32,544 nucleotides of DNA, taken from a virus. This document shows positions 20,154 through 30,224 of this stretch, piece after piece. The stretch is taken from IMG/VR virus record IMGVR_UViG_3300029923_000073, positions 1 through 32,544 of that record. One strand, given 5' to 3'. The number at the start of each line of letters is the position of its first letter. Within the stretch, counting starts at the first letter, position 1. A model generated the notes under the pieces. The model ran no database searches, was not told where the DNA came from, and worked only from the letters and a program-made list of their open reading frames with translations. The translations under genes were made by a program, and so were the position numbers.

Positions 20154-23100
20154 TTGCCTAATGCTTTTAAAATTATAGCATTATGTTTTATTTGTAATTC
20201 ATCAATTTTAGATCTCTTAGTATCAGCATCTAGTTTTGTATCTGCTAAAACTAATTTAACCTTCTTGTAATTATCTTGTAGTTTTTCATTTGCCGTTCTA
20301 TATTTTCTTAATTCCCCTGCAACTACTCCTTTCTTACCAGTTTCATCGTGTTCCTGTTCTAATGTTTTCATTTTGTCATAAAATTGTTCTGTACTTTGTG
20401 ATAGTTTACCTGCATTTTTACTAAATAATGTTTTAATTACTGGTTGTTCTGTAAATTGTTTTGTAGGTAATTCATTTTTAGTACCAGATATTTCATTAAT
20501 CATTTTATCAGCACCTAATACCATAAACCCTGCAAGACCGCCACCTATATTGGAAATTGCATTATCAATTAACATTGGAGATTTATTTGTTTTATCTCCT
20601 ATTAATTTAGCTGTTTCGGATGTGTAAGAGTTAAATTGCTTGCTTGGTGTTGTATTTTTCAATGATTGCGGTACAATTTGTTTCTCTTTGAATACAGAGT
20701 AGCCACTAACCCATTCTCCAACCGTTAAGGCTGTAGTAGGAATTAAGTTAGGAACAAAACTACCACCAGTATTTTGCAAAAACTTTTGTATGCTTCTAGG
20801 ATTAACATTATACATGTGTCTAATTGCTTCTTCGGTAGTATTGGCAAACGTATTAAGTCCTAGTGGCTTTGGTATTCTTAATAATTTATCGCCAGTTCTA
20901 ATAATCCAAAAAGTATCTTTTTCATAATCAGGAAGTTCTTGAATATCTTTGTCGTTTAATCCTAGTAAAGTAATAACGACAGTTGGCAATACCAAGGCCA
21001 TAGTTATTTTTTTACTAACTCCTTTAGGGTCTTTGTAAAATTCGCGGGCCATTTTATCAGTACCTTGGATTGCAGCATTGAAGAACGGTATCATTTGATT
21101 AATGACTTGACCTTCTGATCCATGACGTGAAAAGTTAAGTGTAATTTCTTGCGCAGCTAATGCAGCTTCTTCGATTGATTTACCTGCTTTTTTTGCTTTC
21201 ATGTATTCGCCTAGTCTTGTGCCTGTCTCTGACATGTCGGTTAACCATTGTAATCCTCCTAGTAATGATCTAAACGCTTCTTTAGGTAATTTTGATGGTT
21301 CTATAATTGCTGTTTTTCCCATAGTTTTAATAGATTCAATTGGATTTTCAAATGACTTACCTTTCATAGCATCTTGTATTTTTGTATTCATAGCTTGTCT
21401 ATCGGAGTTTAGGTATGACGACATTATTGCACCGCTTGATTTGTACTCATTGTACATTTTTTCATTACCAAACATTGCAAATACACCTCGTACAGTATCA
21501 ACAACGGGAACAAATCCATGTTTTGAATATACATATGCTTCTAATGTATCTTTAATCGGATTCTTAATAAAGAACTCTGGACTTAAAATTGCCCCTGTAC
21601 GCAACCATTTTGCTTGATATGACATTAGCTTTACCATTGCATTACTACTTGATTCACTCACTGACATAATTGCTCTGTAGTATTCTGGTTCTGTGGCGTA
21701 TGCCTGTTTTTTACCACCTGTCATTACTGTAAATATGCTATTTTTAGCATCTGCATCGCCTGGTACTTTTTCAACAAAACGTCCTGCTCCGTTAACGTCT
21801 GATAATTTAACAAACGCTTGGGCTACCCTATTCCTTTCAATAACATTTAACGTCGAATATGTGTCGATTATAGCTGATTCAAGGGGACTAATAACCGATC
21901 TAGCTGATCCGTATTCAGTTAGCTTTTGTTGCTTATCTGAAATGTTACCAAATCCTTCTCCTTTTCCCTTGCCTTTTACTTTTGACACTGTGTCCTCGAA
22001 ATCTCTAGACATATGTGCATAGTTTTGATTATTTTTTTTCATTTCTGCATATTCTGTTGCACTGGTTAATCCTTCTGCAACTCTCATTCTCATAATGTTA
22101 TCATTGTAATTATAAAAGTCTTGTGCAATATCTTCAAATTCCTTAGGTGAATCTTTTAAAACAATTGCAGCATCTTCCTTACTCATTGAACCTACATATT
22201 TTTCTTTAGTTTTTTGTATTTCTGTTTGGCGTTTTGCAACTAAATAAGTGTCAAATGCTTCATTCCAATTTTTAAAGTTTCCTTCTTTTAGGAATGTTTG
22301 ATATTTTTTGTCTGTTACTTCACTACTGATTCTATCTATAATTGATCTAAAAGTTACATCGTGAACCAATGCACCACCAAAATGAACGTTTAACAATTCA
22401 ATAGCCATTACAGGATTTAATTCATTTACTATAATATCAGCTTTAGCCATTGCGGAATTGTTTGCCAATCTTGCTAATTTTTCTGGATTATCTTTTGTTC
22501 CTAATTTAGTACCAGTTGCTTTTTCAAACGCTTTTACAAATCTAGTTAATCCAAACTTATCATCTACCATTTTTTCGTAAAACTTAACTCCGACTTCCTC
22601 TGCACGTTTTAAAATTGTATTTTCGTGTTCATAGCCAAATGATAATCCACTACGAGCCCTTGCAATAGATGGTTGTGCATACCATGCTCGAATCTTATTA
22701 CCAATGTTTTCTACCGACTTAAATAGTTTTTTATCAGCGGATAACTTAGCAACAAATTCTGGGCCATAACTAGGGAAATTATTTAATGCTTCTTGCTTAT
22801 TGATTAGGTATTGCCTAGTAAACTCTGCAACTCCTTCTGCTCTGCGCTGTTCTGGTGTATATGAGTCGTATTCTTTTGCTCCTGACCACATTTTATCAGC
22901 GGTTCCTATTAATTCAGCATCGTGACCAGTGATTTTTAGTTTTGAATCTACATGATGACCTATTTCGTGGGACATTGTGTCAAAGTCACCATAGTTTCTT
23001 GTTCTTGCAACTCCTGCTTCTGTTTTATATAATCCCTCATAGGTTTTAACGCCTAATCTTCCTGTTCTTGCAGGAACTAAAGCATTAATGTCTTTCATTA

Positions 23101-25135
23101 TTTCAGTTCTTGTTACTGGTTTTTCATAAGTTGTTTCTGCAGGAATTACAGTTGATTTTCCAAGTGATCCTTGTTCTCCTTCTTTTAACTTTGCAATAAT
23201 AGCAGTGGTTTCAGTTGGATATTTTTCAACTAATGCAGGATATTCTTTTAACACTTCTTGTGGCACAAGTTTTTCATCTTTAATAGCTTGTTCTATAATT
23301 TGTTCATGTGTTTTTAATTGTTCTGTTGTTAATTCTGCTACTGGTTTTTCTTTGGTAATATTATCATATTGATCTTTTGTCATTTCCCATGGTTGCTTAG
23401 TTGCTAAGTCTGTTAAATCTTTAGTAGCAGATTCTGCAGAAATCTTATCTTGTTCAAGTTGATACTTTTCTCTTGCTGTTAATTCTGTTTTTTGTACATC
23501 TGAAACAACTTTACTTTCTGGTGATCTTTTAATACTTTCCATAATTTTATTTACATAATTTTGCGTTTCTTTATATGGAGGAATGCCATTGTATTTTAAT
23601 ACTGCATTAGGTCCTGCATTATAAGCTGCCAATGCCTTTTCTGTATCTCCACCAAATGTTTCTAATTGCTCTTTTAAATATTTGGCTCCACCCATAACGT
23701 TACCGCGAACATCGTGAGGATTAACACCTAATCCCTCTGCAGTATCTGGCATTAATTGCATTAAACCAATTGCGCCAGTTGGAGAAACCGCATCTGATTT
23801 AAAACTGCTTTCTTGTTTCATTACTGCTGCGATTAGTTCTGGTGATACTCCATATTTTTGAGATGCTTCTAAAATTATATCTTTATAACTACTAGCTTCT
23901 GTCAATGCAGGGTGTTCATATGCTGTTGCTTTAGGTAACTCACCAGTAAAATCAGCTAAATGTAAATGTAATCCACTTCCTGTGTCATGATATAGCACTT
24001 CTCCCCATCCTGCATCAATAGCCTTTTGTTTAATCAATGCCTGTTGTTCTGGTGTTATAATCCCAACACCTAAGTCTATTGCCCTGCCGTCTAAATGATG
24101 TGACGTAGGAGATCCTCCTGATTCTGCATTGACTTCTGGTGTTCTTTTGCCAGAGGTAATAACTGGTTCTATTCCAAATTCGCTTCTTAATACCTCTCCA
24201 AACGTATTGGCAGCTACTTTTGTATTATTTTCAACCCCTACATAATCAGATGTTTCAGGACTTATTTCTAATTGTTTTGCTTGCTGTGTAGTTGTTTCTC
24301 TCTTTACAGGAGTTACTTGCTGTTCTGATTGTTTGTTTGCTCTATACGACGCTAACTCATCTTGCAACGTTACACCTTGTTCATTTACATGCGGAACAGT
24401 CTCAATAATTGGTGTACCTTCTGGTGTAACACCGGCTTGTCGCGATTCTCTTATTTTAGTTATACCTTCAATTGCACCTTTGCCCATTAATAGCGGTGGA
24501 ATTATTGACATTAATCCGCTACCTGTTGTGGATATTGGTCTATTATAAAACTGTTGTCGTAAATCTGGTTGATTATACCAATCAATTGCACCTCCGACAG
24601 TGAAATCGCGTATTACTTTTTGAACACCATTCATTTTTCCATCTGCAATTTGTTTTTGGGCATTGACTTCCTCTTGTGAAAAACCTTCTTTTGGAGTTGC
24701 ATTTCCATATTCATCAACATTAGCCATTGTTCTTAATTTTGCTTGCTCTACATTTCCTTCTTGATATATGTTTTTAATATCAGTTGCCATAAACGGTAAT
24801 GATGCTATACCTGCTGTCTTACTAACCAAAGATAATGGCAATGCCACTGGCTTAACTGTTTGATCCATAAAGTCAGATGTTGCCTTACCTGCATATTCTA
24901 CATTTGCTTTTTGTTGTTCTGGTGTTGTTTGCGCAGAAGTACCTGGACCACCATATAATTGATCTTGTGCTGTTTGCACTTCTTTAGCACCTTGAATTGC
25001 ACCAATACCCCAGTTTTTAACCGTATCCCTAACATCTTCAAATGCTCTAGTAAAAAGACCTTTTTCTTCTGGTGGAGGTGTAGGTTTTGGTCTATTTGCT
25101 CTATATTCCGCTAAATCATCTGATATGTTACCCAC
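20150..25135 (-). CDS. Giant ejection/polyvalent internal virion protein with M15-like, transglycosylase and HExxH domains
   Basis: 1661 residues, GTG start (AAGGAAG eight bases upstream). Domains: about 300-395, an M15-like peptidase fold (SHHLDGRAIDLG at 345-356 and LHLHLAD near 390), fitting a peptidase that cuts peptidoglycan stems; about 420-535, an SLT lytic transglycosylase (KQESSF with Glu442, GAIGLMQLMP, ALAAYNAGP); about 685-780, a zinc-peptidase-like motif HEIGH (723-727) with EGVAEF downstream; about 1180 on, an LPD38-like region (LSPEFFIKNPIKD). LAEYRANRP (8-16) is echoed by LASYRANKQ (261-269). This is the T7 gp16 equivalent: packed in the head, ejected first, and opening a path through the cell wall. 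Confidence 0.92.
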   Translation of the reverse strand: MGNISDDLAEYRANRPKPTPPPEEKGLFTRAFEDVRDTVKNWGIGAIQGAKEVQTAQDQLYGGPGTSAQTTPEQQKANVEYAGKATSDFMDQTVKPVALPLSLVSKTAGIASLPFMATDIKNIYQEGNVEQAKLRTMANVDEYGNATPKEGFSQEEVNAQKQIADGKMNGVQKVIRDFTVGGAIDWYNQPDLRQQFYNRPISTTGSGLMSIIPPLLMGKGAIEGITKIRESRQAGVTPEGTPIIETVPHVNEQGVTLQDELASYRANKQSEQQVTPVKRETTTQQAKQLEISPETSDYVGVENNTKVAANTFGEVLRSEFGIEPVITSGKRTPEVNAESGGSPTSHHLDGRAIDLGVGIITPEQQALIKQKAIDAGWGEVLYHDTGSGLHLHLADFTGELPKATAYEHPALTEASSYKDIILEASQKYGVSPELIAAVMKQESSFKSDAVSPTGAIGLMQLMPDTAEGLGVNPHDVRGNVMGGAKYLKEQLETFGGDTEKALAAYNAGPNAVLKYNGIPPYKETQNYVNKIMESIKRSPESKVVSDVQKTELTAREKYQLEQDKISAESATKDLTDLATKQPWEMTKDQYDNITKEKPVAELTTEQLKTHEQIIEQAIKDEKLVPQEVLKEYPALVEKYPTETTAIIAKLKEGEQGSLGKSTVIPAETTYEKPVTRTEIMKDINALVPARTGRLGVKTYEGLYKTEAGVARTRNYGDFDTMSHEIGHHVDSKLKITGHDAELIGTADKMWSGAKEYDSYTPEQRRAEGVAEFTRQYLINKQEALNNFPSYGPEFVAKLSADKKLFKSVENIGNKIRAWYAQPSIARARSGLSFGYEHENTILKRAEEVGVKFYEKMVDDKFGLTRFVKAFEKATGTKLGTKDNPEKLARLANNSAMAKADIIVNELNPVMAIELLNVHFGGALVHDVTFRSIIDRISSEVTDKKYQTFLKEGNFKNWNEAFDTYLVAKRQTEIQKTKEKYVGSMSKEDAAIVLKDSPKEFEDIAQDFYNYNDNIMRMRVAEGLTSATEYAEMKKNNQNYAHMSRDFEDTVSKVKGKGKGEGFGNISDKQQKLTEYGSARSVISPLESAIIDTYSTLNVIERNRVAQAFVKLSDVNGAGRFVEKVPGDADAKNSIFTVMTGGKKQAYATEPEYYRAIMSVSESSSNAMVKLMSYQAKWLRTGAILSPEFFIKNPIKDTLEAYVYSKHGFVPVVDTVRGVFAMFGNEKMYNEYKSSGAIMSSYLNSDRQAMNTKIQDAMKGKSFENPIESIKTMGKTAIIEPSKLPKEAFRSLLGGLQWLTDMSETGTRLGEYMKAKKAGKSIEEAALAAQEITLNFSRHGSEGQVINQMIPFFNAAIQGTDKMAREFYKDPKGVSKKITMALVLPTVVITLLGLNDKDIQELPDYEKDTFWIIRTGDKLLRIPKPLGLNTFANTTEEAIRHMYNVNPRSIQKFLQNTGGSFVPNLIPTTALTVGEWVSGYSVFKEKQIVPQSLKNTTPSKQFNSYTSETAKLIGDKTNKSPMLIDNAISNIGGGLAGFMVLGADKMINEISGTKNELPTKQFTEQPVIKTLFSKNAGKLSQSTEQFYDKMKTLEQEHDETGKKGVVAGELRKYRTANEKLQDNYKKVKLVLADTKLDADTKRSKIDELQIKHNAIILKALGK

Positions 25136-26554
25136 TTACTCACTTCCTTCTGTTAGATATTTCTCCTGTATGTCTGCATCTGACCAATGCTTATCATATT
25201 TTAAATGTTTGTATTCATCCATTGTTAACACTTCCTTAGGTTTAGCGTTAGGATTAAAACCTCCACCACTAGTGAAAACCCAATAATCTGTTAACATTGC
25301 AGATGATTTATTAAAACTTTTTTGTTGTTCGTCTGTTATTTCCCCAACATCTTTAATTTTCTTTTCATATAATGCAATATTTTCTAAATGTCCTTTTAAT
25401 GATTCCCTTTCAAAATTATGCCAAAATGTTTGATCTGGGGTAGGCTTTTCAAGTGCCTTAAATTTTGCTGTGGCTCGTTCTAATAATGTAATTTTTTGAG
25501 CCATTGTAACATTTGAATTATTTATAATTTTTTTAGATTCTTCTAATGTATTAGCACTCCACATTTGTGTTAATGTTGCTTCTTCTGTTTTCTTTTTATT
25601 TTCGTTATCATATCTTCGTAAATCAACAAATTTTGCCTGTAAATCAGCAGAATAACTTTTAAAGTTAGGATCTTTACCAAATGCTTTTTCCAACTCCGCC
25701 ATTGCTGGTTGCTCATTTAGTCCATATTTACCTACCAATGAATCTGTTATTTGTTTAGACTTAATTGGCAATGCTTTTTTATTAATTGATTCGTTAAAAA
25801 TGTTAATTGATTTTTGATCCACTTTGTCACCGTATCGGATGACTGCTCCGCGCGCTCCATTAATATCATTTTGATCTAATGCGGTTTTAACCATACCAGC
25901 TAATACACCGTCACTATATTTCTTAATGTTTTCGTTAATTGTTTCGTTAGGTAATCCTAATATCATTCCCTTAGTTGTTTGGCTTTTAATACCCATTCTT
26001 ATAGCATTATCAGCTACTTCAAAATTATTATACGCGGTTGATGCTATATCTAAGTTATTTGCAGCTACCGAATCAGACGACTGTATAGCTGCAACTTTAG
26101 TTTGTTGCGACTCATGGTTCATAGTTGTATTTTGAAACGATTGTAATTGTGGTTCAATAGCTTTCATAAATGAATTTTTCTGTACATCATTAGTAAACAT
26201 TTTAGATTTTTTTTCAATAATTTCATCACTTAATTTTTTAGAAGTTGCAGTAATACCTTTTGAATTTATGCCTTGTGTGTGTAGTAATCCAGTATCAGCA
26301 TTATAATGCAAATCGCTTATCTCTTTTGCGCTGCTTGCCAATGCTGTTTGCACTGCTGATAAGTTATCTTCATGTTGTTGTTGGACTTGCTGATCGTTTA
26401 ATTCTTTTCCGGCATATTGTAATGATTCACCTATTCCACCTAATGCTTGTGCTGTTCCTGCTCCGTATGCTGTTGGGCTAGCGGATGAACTTGCCATTAC
26501 TCCAGGCAACTGTTGTGCTTGCGAAACTGGTGTATATCTCTGAACGGTAGCCAT
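25136..26554 (-). CDS. Internal virion protein (T7 gp15 position)
   Basis: 472 residues. A Gly/Ala/Ser-rich start (PGVMASSSASPTAYGAGTAQ) leads into a long, mostly helical, Lys/Gln-rich body, with no membrane segment. Order and size between a gp14-like and a gp16-like protein fit the second ejection protein, which forms the periplasmic conduit in T7. Coupled by TAATG to the gene before it, and followed directly by the GTG of the giant protein. Assigned mostly by position and composition. Confidence 0.8.
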   Translation of the reverse strand: MATVQRYTPVSQAQQLPGVMASSSASPTAYGAGTAQALGGIGESLQYAGKELNDQQVQQQHEDNLSAVQTALASSAKEISDLHYNADTGLLHTQGINSKGITATSKKLSDEIIEKKSKMFTNDVQKNSFMKAIEPQLQSFQNTTMNHESQQTKVAAIQSSDSVAANNLDIASTAYNNFEVADNAIRMGIKSQTTKGMILGLPNETINENIKKYSDGVLAGMVKTALDQNDINGARGAVIRYGDKVDQKSINIFNESINKKALPIKSKQITDSLVGKYGLNEQPAMAELEKAFGKDPNFKSYSADLQAKFVDLRRYDNENKKKTEEATLTQMWSANTLEESKKIINNSNVTMAQKITLLERATAKFKALEKPTPDQTFWHNFERESLKGHLENIALYEKKIKDVGEITDEQQKSFNKSSAMLTDYWVFTSGGGFNPNAKPKEVLTMDEYKHLKYDKHWSDADIQEKYLTEGSE

Positions 26555-27072
26555 TATTTAAATCCCACCTTTTTGCGCTTGCTGTACATTTCTTGTTGCT
26601 TAGTTGCACCAGTAAGCAATGATCCTACGGCTCCCATATACCCTGCTGTTTGTGCATTGCTTGCGGATGCTCTAGCCGAACTTGCTTGGTTTTGATAATT
26701 GGTTTGTTCTGCTTGATATCCCCATGTTTGTTGTGCTGCGTTTCTACGTGTTGCCAGTGCATCAATATTACCTTGTGTGCTAGTTTCTGTCAGTATGTCC
26801 AATGGTGATCCTGTGGCTATATCTAAACCACTAGCAGATAATCCTACTTTCTGTTGACCTGCTATTTGTGCTGTTCTATTTCTAACTCGTTGCTCCTCTT
26901 GTGCTCCTGCTTGTGCTGAAATTTCTGCCTGCTTACTTGCGGTTGCAGCATTTTGCTCTGCTGCCTTTGCTTGTGCGGAATACGCATCTGATTGTGCTTG
27001 TCCCTGTGAAATGCTTGATACAGCACCAAATGCTGCGCCTAATCCTGAAAGTAATTCTGGTCCTACACACAT
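26554..27072 (-). CDS. Internal virion protein B (T7 gp14-like)
   Basis: 172 residues from the ATG at 27072 (MCVGPELLSGLG), chosen because GGAAGTG lies about seven bases upstream; an ATG at 27108 would run into the upstream gene. Small, Ala/Gln-rich helical protein: GAAFGAVSSISQGQAQSDAY ... a long AKAAEQNAATASKQAEISAQ-type helix, a GLSASGLDIATGSPLDIL motif common in gp14-type proteins, and a Gly/Ala stretch near the end (TAGYMGAVGSLLTGA). In T7, gp14 forms the outer-membrane part of the ejection channel. Confidence 0.85.
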   Translation of the reverse strand: MCVGPELLSGLGAAFGAVSSISQGQAQSDAYSAQAKAAEQNAATASKQAEISAQAGAQEEQRVRNRTAQIAGQQKVGLSASGLDIATGSPLDILTETSTQGNIDALATRRNAAQQTWGYQAEQTNYQNQASSARASASNAQTAGYMGAVGSLLTGATKQQEMYSKRKKVGFK

Positions 27073-27076
27073 ATTT

Positions 27077-27520
27077 TCACTTCCTTTTCCAAAAGTTATG
27101 TACTTCAATTTGTTTTATACCTAATAAAGATACAGGTTCTATGTTAAAATCTAGCAGTTTAAGCCACTTTAATATAAAAATATTACCTTTTTGCGTATAA
27201 TTATGCAAGTATCCATATTTATCTAACCATTGTTTAACTAGTTTTTTACTTAGTTTAAAAAATGATATTGGCAATGATGTTACTTCATTTGTAAATAGCA
27301 TCCATAATGTAACGCCTGTGCTGTCAGGTATTAACCCAACAACACAGAACACTTTACCATCATCCATTCCAACTATGCACTCACATGAAGCGTAGAACGA
27401 TTCCTTTAATGCCACTAATACATTTACATTAGCAATTGATAAAATCTCGCCTACGTCTTCTGTGCGCATTTTAGTAGCAACATACTCAATATCTTCTATT
27501 GTTGCTATTCTGCTATTCAT
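27077..27520 (-). CDS. Internal virion protein A-like (T7 gp13/DUF2833, GNAT-like fold)
   Basis: 147 residues starting MNSRIATIEDIEYVATKMRT and continuing with VALKESF..S.ECIVGMDDGKVFCVVGL, VTLWMLFTNEV, LVKQWLDKYGYLHNY, LKWLKLLDF. This matches the acetyltransferase-like fold of small proteins found at this position in T7-like phages (gp13 of T7). The acetyl-CoA loop is degenerate, so enzyme activity is not expected. The ATG overlaps the end of the preceding gene by eight bases. Confidence 0.85.
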   Translation of the reverse strand: MNSRIATIEDIEYVATKMRTEDVGEILSIANVNVLVALKESFYASCECIVGMDDGKVFCVVGLIPDSTGVTLWMLFTNEVTSLPISFFKLSKKLVKQWLDKYGYLHNYTQKGNIFILKWLKLLDFNIEPVSLLGIKQIEVHNFWKRK

Positions 27521-27887
27521 TTTTATTATCTTTTAAATAAAACTTTTCTTGTGCGGTATGCAAAGATTCAGCATATTTATTCGCGCTTTCTGGATTACTA
27601 AACTTTCCTAAATGTTTACCTGTTTTATAGTATAAGTCTACTGCTTCTTTATCAGACATTATTTTACCATCATCGCTAACAGTTGGAATTAATATTTCTG
27701 TTTTTCCGTCATCGCTGAAACTCATAGATCTAACAGTACTAATGGACCCATCTTTATTTTTAACAATTGGTCTTTTTGATAAATCAATATTTCCTTTCTC
27801 CACAATATCACTATAATTAACATTAGGTTGACCTGCTGGAATATTTTCATAACTAGAATTTTCTATTGTTTTTTTATCAACACACAT
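27513..27887 (-). CDS. Stand-alone virion-associated domain protein, 124 aa
   Basis: Carries NIDLSKRPIVKNKDGSIST, VRSMSFSDDGKTEILIPTVS and KTGKHLGKFSNPESANKYAE with LHTAQEKFY. This conserved domain is often embedded in large internal virion or polyvalent proteins of phages; here it stands alone with a ~30-residue N-terminal tail. GGAGG lies before the ATG. Sitting among ejection-protein genes, it is probably a minor virion protein. Its biochemical role is unknown. Confidence 0.8.
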   Translation of the reverse strand: MCVDKKTIENSSYENIPAGQPNVNYSDIVEKGNIDLSKRPIVKNKDGSISTVRSMSFSDDGKTEILIPTVSDDGKIMSDKEAVDLYYKTGKHLGKFSNPESANKYAESLHTAQEKFYLKDNKNE

Positions 27888-27904
27888 AATAATACCTCCA
27901 TAAT

Positions 27905-30220
27905 TTATCCATCAACTGTTACATGTGTAATCAGTGCAAGTAATGTAATTGGTAGCGGGTCACTCATCCTGATGCACACCCTTCCTTCTCTATTTGATGG
28001 AGCATTAATTGTTATATCCTTATCTCCACTAAATACTCTTACTGGTTCATCCCAATTTTCTTTTTCTCTGACCTTTAGTTCATACATCTTTTTAAAATCA
28101 ATTCCAATGAATGCATTACGTGAATCTTCCATTCTTAATGTCGCTTGCATTATACGCTTATTTCTTGTTTGTAATGTCCCGTCTTTTAGGGGGAAGTCAA
28201 CATTTAATGTTTGAATATCAGAAGTATACGGCAATCCAATATGTACTAAAGTAGCCATAAAATCTAATGTAATTATACCACCATTTACTACTAATTGCTT
28301 ATGCACATTTCCATCAGCTAAAATAGATACTGTTTTTCCTTCAAGATGTGATAATCCTGTTATTGTATTGGTAGCAACTCCACTATAAGTAATACCACAA
28401 TCAACAAAATAAGATTCTTCTGATTTTATATATGAATATGTTTCTCCATCATCATCTACTGAATAATAAGTAGTTGGTTCACGCTTTGCAAGTTGCTCCA
28501 CATATCTTTTAGCAACTCCATCAATTGTTCTATTTACAATAAACCATACTTCGTCACGATCTACTCCTGCAATGCTTCCTACACCTTCAAATTTGCCGTC
28601 TGTTACATGTTTAGACCATCCCCATACATCTTGCTCCTTTAAGTAAGTAAACCCTAGCAATGTTCCATCATCACAAACGCACCATATAATTCCATTTGGT
28701 TCTTGTGCGTAGGCCCAATCAATTACCTTTCTGCCTTTAAATAGGTGTTCTGCAAGTATTGTTAATTCATTACCAGTATATGAGTCAGAATTGTAATCGT
28801 AACCAATGTCTCTTATTGATGATCCTTTTGCTTCTGAATAAACCATCTTATTACCTACGGTTAATGGCGTTAAGTTTGATGCACCGTAATAACCTTGTTG
28901 TACTGCTGACTGCGAACTAGGTGTAATTGCAGCATCACCGCCACTTCCTATTTTCCAGTTACCGCCAGTGGTGAATGCAATTATCTTATCTAATGATTTT
29001 AGGTTCTGAATAATATTAACCTGTTCGGCAACTAATGGTGTTGTAATGCTATCAGAATCAACCATGGGATACGATATACCAAAGTTAGTATAATCACCAC
29101 TTTGTGATCCCCATAACGTCTGTGGTTGATTTGCGGTGCCACCAAACCATAATCTATTCTGAAAAAATACCACCGCGCAAGGAAAACCATTTAATCCTGA
29201 CCATGCCCCTCTATAAAACAAATTAGTTGCAGAAGTAGAACCTAATTCTTTAAGTACTGTTGCTGTTGCGCTTGTACCGCTTGTTACTGCTGTTATTTTA
29301 GCTATGCCTTTACTTGTATATGGGTCAAAACTTAATGTAACGTTGCATGTTCCGCTTGTATATACTCCCATAAATGCCCTAATTAATATAATAGATTCAT
29401 TTTCTGTTCCGCTTGCTATTGGATTATAGTCATCGACCGAACTATAAGTTCTTAATTTAGTCCATGTTGTGCCATTGTCTTCTGATTTTTGAACATATAA
29501 AGTTCCTTTCCATATTCCGTGAGTAATTAAATTCCATGTTCCTTGCCCTCTTACTGATCCAGTAGTTGTTGCAGAAGATAATGAAGCTGAAATAGACTGA
29601 TCTTCAATATCTTGTTCTATTTTCATTAAAGATCCTATTTCTAATGAGTTAAATATTGAAGCTGTAGAGGTCAACGTCACTGTACCAGTTGTTGCGGATG
29701 GTGTTATTTTTGTTGTATCTACTAAATTAACATTTGCAAATGGTCCATCGTGGTAATTAAATGTTGTTAATGTCCAATTATCATCAGCAAAGCAAGATAA
29801 AACCATTGGTGTATGATTAGGATGTACTAAATACAATACATCTGCAGATTGTGCAAATTTAATCATGGGTAATTCAGTATCTAAATATGGGCTGACTACT
29901 TCATACGGCGTTCCCATTACCTTTATTTGCGATCCATTTGCATAGAATCTAATGTATAGATCACCAAATTCTAACATATATGTTTTTGTTGAAGACCTTT
30001 GAAATGGTATTAGTCTGCTTTTCTTTGCACTTTTTTTAGATTCTGCTATAAATTTAGTGCCTGCTCTATTTACTGCTGCGCCATGAGCCAATGCGTAAAA
30101 GTTTTTCATCGTTTTTAAACTACTTGCATACTTTGCTAAGTCTTGCCTTGCATCCATAATGGGGCTAACTTCTCCACCACTAAAACTATTTTGCATTACA
30201 TGCATTGGATTAGTTGCCAT
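27905..30220 (-). CDS. Tail tubular protein B / nozzle (T7 gp12-like)
   Basis: 771 residues. The start NSFSGGEVSPIMDARQDLAKY is typical of podovirus tail nozzle proteins, as are LIPFQRSSTKTYMLEFGDLYIRFYANG, AVVFFQNRLWFGGTANQPQT and DEVWFIVNRT. This protein forms the propeller-shaped end of the short tail through which DNA leaves. It follows tail tubular A by four bases with an AGGAGG site. Length is close to T7 gp12 (794). Confidence 0.95.
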   Translation of the reverse strand: MATNPMHVMQNSFSGGEVSPIMDARQDLAKYASSLKTMKNFYALAHGAAVNRAGTKFIAESKKSAKKSRLIPFQRSSTKTYMLEFGDLYIRFYANGSQIKVMGTPYEVVSPYLDTELPMIKFAQSADVLYLVHPNHTPMVLSCFADDNWTLTTFNYHDGPFANVNLVDTTKITPSATTGTVTLTSTASIFNSLEIGSLMKIEQDIEDQSISASLSSATTTGSVRGQGTWNLITHGIWKGTLYVQKSEDNGTTWTKLRTYSSVDDYNPIASGTENESIILIRAFMGVYTSGTCNVTLSFDPYTSKGIAKITAVTSGTSATATVLKELGSTSATNLFYRGAWSGLNGFPCAVVFFQNRLWFGGTANQPQTLWGSQSGDYTNFGISYPMVDSDSITTPLVAEQVNIIQNLKSLDKIIAFTTGGNWKIGSGGDAAITPSSQSAVQQGYYGASNLTPLTVGNKMVYSEAKGSSIRDIGYDYNSDSYTGNELTILAEHLFKGRKVIDWAYAQEPNGIIWCVCDDGTLLGFTYLKEQDVWGWSKHVTDGKFEGVGSIAGVDRDEVWFIVNRTIDGVAKRYVEQLAKREPTTYYSVDDDGETYSYIKSEESYFVDCGITYSGVATNTITGLSHLEGKTVSILADGNVHKQLVVNGGIITLDFMATLVHIGLPYTSDIQTLNVDFPLKDGTLQTRNKRIMQATLRMEDSRNAFIGIDFKKMYELKVREKENWDEPVRVFSGDKDITINAPSNREGRVCIRMSDPLPITLLALITHVTVDG

Positions 30221-30224
30221 GTTT

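Noticed and set aside
20150-25135. Plus-strand open frames opposite the giant ejection gene (for example 21201-21617)
   Set aside because: Long uninterrupted shadows of a codon-biased minus-strand gene, without ribosome binding sites or recognisable proteins.
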